Source of the DNA: Gordionus sp. m RMFG-2023
Taxonomy: Eukaryota > Nematomorpha > Gordioida > Chordodea > Parachordodidae
Reading direction: 5' to 3'
Length of the DNA: 64,000 bases
Assembly: GCF_954871325.1 (NCBI RefSeq)
Contig: NC_088776.1
Span: forward strand, 10,664,052 to 10,728,051
In this document: positions 61,850 through 64,000 of the stretch, piece by piece
Layout: each line of letters opens with the position of its first letter
How positions within the stretch are numbered: the first letter of the stretch is position 1
Position numbers and translations under genes: made by a program
The notes under the pieces: model-generated
Told to the model about the DNA's origin: nothing
The model's database searches: none
The model's input: the letters and a program-made list of their open reading frames with translations, nothing else

Positions 61850-63183
61850 TATCTTTTGCAACTTTCCGAAAATTCCAAATCCATCTAAATTCAAGGATTA
61901 TAGAGCCATCGCTCTCACGTCTATTGCATCAAAAGTTTTTATGGTTCTTTTAAAAAACCCTCTACACCAAACCTTTTGTCTAAATACATTTGTGCTTACC
62001 GTCCAAGTAGAAATATAAACGAACCATTATTAGATTTAAAGATGCAGAAATGTGAGAAGTATAAATTACCTTTTTACTTTATTTTTATCGACTTTAAACG
62101 TGCTTTTGATAATGTTAACCATGATGCGCTTTGGAAGATTTTAACCGAATGTGGCATTGACTCTAATTTTATAAGGATCCTAAAAACACATTATAGTAGT
62201 CTTTTTGCTTCCTTAAAAATCAATAATAAGGTTTCTCCATCTTTTACGACAAAGAAAGGGGTAAAACAAGGGTAGGTTCTTTCCCCGCTATTGTTTAATA
62301 TACTTATGAATAAAATCATAGTAGATACGCTGGCTACTGCGAATCTCTTAGAATTAAAGTCCAGTCAGTCGTTCTTATTGGAAAATAGGGTGATATGTTA
62401 TGCTGATGACATAGTATTGATAACAAAAAGTTTGGAAGAAACCCAAAATTTGATCTCTATATTGAACTCCTTTAGTTTTAAGGTTGGCTTGGATATAAAC
62501 TTTGATAAAACAGTGATAATGCCCTCGTCCAGGCGCCTCTTCTGAATAATTTGGTGGTTGGGGGAAAGTTGGTTAAGGTGGTGAAATCCTTTAAATATCT
62601 AAGTGTAACCATTGACAATAAAGGTAGTTGCAAAGAGGAACTAAAAATTCGTATACAAAATGCTAGGGCGGCTTTTTATGAATTTTTTAAACTGTGGAAA
62701 GCTAGAGAGATATCCGTTTTCAAAAGACTCCGTATTTTCAACTCAACCATCATCCCGATTCTCTTTTATGGCGGTGATACATGGGAGATTAACAAGACCG
62801 AAACTAGGAAATTACAAACGTTTGTAAATAAATGCCTAAGAATAATGAATGGAATTTTCTACCCTAATATCTCAAATGAAAACCTTTGGAAGATGTCTAA
62901 CCATACCCAAGTTCATGTGTCTTTAAAAAAGAAGCGTCTTACTTTCTTTGCCCATATTTTGAGAAACCATAGTAACAATAGCCTCGTTATGGATGCCATT
63001 AATTGGTTATACTCCTTTAATGGGAAAACATATTGCAAATATAAGACATTATGGTTCTACAGAGCCTTGAAGGACATCATGGATCTAAACTTAAATTTGA
63101 AGCAGTTCTTAAGGCTAAATAAAAACAAAAAATCTATAAAGAAATTACTAAAAATTAAATCGAACTACCTAAACCTCCCATAA
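61850..63183 (+). pseudogene. LINE reverse transcriptase, interrupted
   Basis: RT blocks: FKDYRAIALTSIASKVF (about 61892); LPFYFIFIDFKRAFDNVNHD with the first catalytic Asp (about 62066-62125); KKGVKQG then a TAG at 62273-62275 and VLSPLLFNILMNK; VICYADDIVLITKS (about 62390, the catalytic YADD); GLDINFDKTVIMPSS; then, after a break near 62545, VVKSFKYLSVTIDNKGS and the C-terminal region to 63183 (210 codons open). All catalytic residues remain readable but in three frames. Confidence 0.85.
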
Positions 63184-64000
63184 TTTTTTTAAATTTTTTT
63201 TATTTCTGTATTTCAGGTTATTTAATTTCTTCATTTCAAAATTTACCTCCTGATTTTGTCTTTCACCTATTCTGTGAATTACTTACTTCACTGACATTAG
63301 CTTTTATTTATCTTATTGACTTAATGTACTAATTTAAATCAGTCCATCCATTAGCTCTTATTTAACTTATTGACTTAATGTACTAATTTAAATCAGTCCG
63401 TCCCATATTTTTAATTACATATACAATGTCTTAGGTGTTGTTGTACTTCTATACACTTCCCATTATATGAGTTAAAATATATTAATGATATTTGAGAAAT
63501 AGTTTGTGATTTGCGTTTCTTATGTGGGCTAGAATTAATCTTTGGCTCTTTTTAACTTAGTTTTTGGGTATGTTTTGTATTTTTCCATAGTTTTTGAGTT
63601 CGAAATGTTTCTGGGGTAGAGTGTATCCTCTTTTGTTTATGAGATTTATTTGTTTATAGTCATCTATTTCTTTTATTTTATTTTTTTAATTTATTTTTAT
63701 TTATTTTTTTCTTCCCCAGTTTCTTTGGTCTCTCTAACATGTCCGCCCCTTCCATAGACTAAAATAGGAATAGTGGATGTGCCCTCAGTCTAGAAAATAC
63801 CAATTTCTCTCTTATCTTCCATACTTTTTGTATACGTTTAAAAGGTTCCTCTCGCCTTTGTATTCTAATTTTTCTTTCTTCTTTGCAACTACTTTTATTA
63901 TTAAGTATATTTCATAAATACATTGTGACTACATTTACCCTGTTCTAACTATAAGTTTTTGAAGTGGTTACTTGTTTACTATTTTTTTTATTCATTACAA
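63184..64000. other. LINE 3' flank and A/T-rich sequence
   Basis: Probably begins with the LINE 3' untranslated region. It contains the tandem repeat at 63297-63404 and then T-rich sequence up to the window edge. No poly(A) tail or microsatellite end could be pinned, so the 3' border of the element is open. Confidence 0.4.
63297..63404. repeat. 54-bp tandem duplication in the probable LINE 3' region
   Basis: The unit ttagctyttatttawctta...aaatcagtcc occurs twice in direct order with period 54 and a few differences. Such tandem units are common in 3' regions of non-LTR elements. Confidence 0.85.

Larger units (their letters stand above)
60720..63183 (+). mobile_element. RTE-like LINE (non-LTR retrotransposon), decayed
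   Basis: The coding order is an APE-type endonuclease followed by reverse transcriptase, with no RNase H and no Gag-like ORF seen. The endonuclease starts with FIMSSLNINGLMSK near 60820-60861, which runs into a TAA. The RT ends at TAA 63181-63183. Breaks along the way: the TAA at 60861, frame changes before 61014, around 61704-61760 and near 61976, a TAG in the KQG|VLSP motif at 62273-62275, and a frame change with stop near 62545. The C-terminal region (ILFYGGDTWEINKTETRKLQ, then FVNKCLRIMNG) has the shape typical of RTE-clade elements. It is inactive. Its 5' edge is not resolved. Confidence 0.85.

Overview
The window is a stretch of a strongly AT-rich animal genome. Coding exons are short islands in long A/T-rich introns, with GT...AG borders that keep frame. 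The presence of an FBXL5 gene (hemerythrin + F-box + LRR iron sensor, known only from animals) points to Metazoa. I could not place the clade from sequence alone. Nothing looks prokaryotic: no operons, CRISPR arrays, rRNA or tRNA were seen.

Host genes. Three host genes were assembled by eye from exons, all on the minus strand, and most of their exons are too short to show as long open frames. (1) 1-7828: a GRIPAP1/GRASP-1-like coiled-coil gene running off the left edge, with several 40-49 bp introns. (2) 20051-29410: a complete 13-exon FBXL5 orthologue of about 656 residues. All seven diiron ligands of the hemerythrin domain and all four C-terminal [2Fe-2S] cysteines can be aligned. (3) 34870-54016: a 12-exon NDRG-family gene of about 588 residues with long N- and C-terminal extensions. 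Two further exon-like islands with stop codons (41009-41234, 48282-48500) lie in NDRG introns. Nothing suggests that the three genes act together; they are simply neighbours.

Mobile DNA fills most of the rest. 3064-6824 is a large palindromic (fold-back) element carrying a zinc-knuckle/RS-rich reading frame in both arms. 8500-9375 and about 13330-15690 are retroelement fossils. 9436-13330 is an old hAT copy split by a younger hAT (10408-13131) with a perfect 8-bp target duplication. 16742-18077 is a BED-finger hAT with a perfect 8-bp duplication. 41680-44880 is a DNA transposon with about 600-bp terminal inverted repeats inside an NDRG intron. 45538-47315 is a hAT remnant with a PIF/Harbinger-like element (45685-46822, TTA duplication) nested in it. 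About 60720-63183 is a decayed RTE-like LINE. Several MITE-like inverted repeats lie in introns.

The remainder (439-2831, 15690-16400, 18600-20050, most of 29411-34869, 54017-60700) is A/T-rich sequence in which I see no supportable gene.
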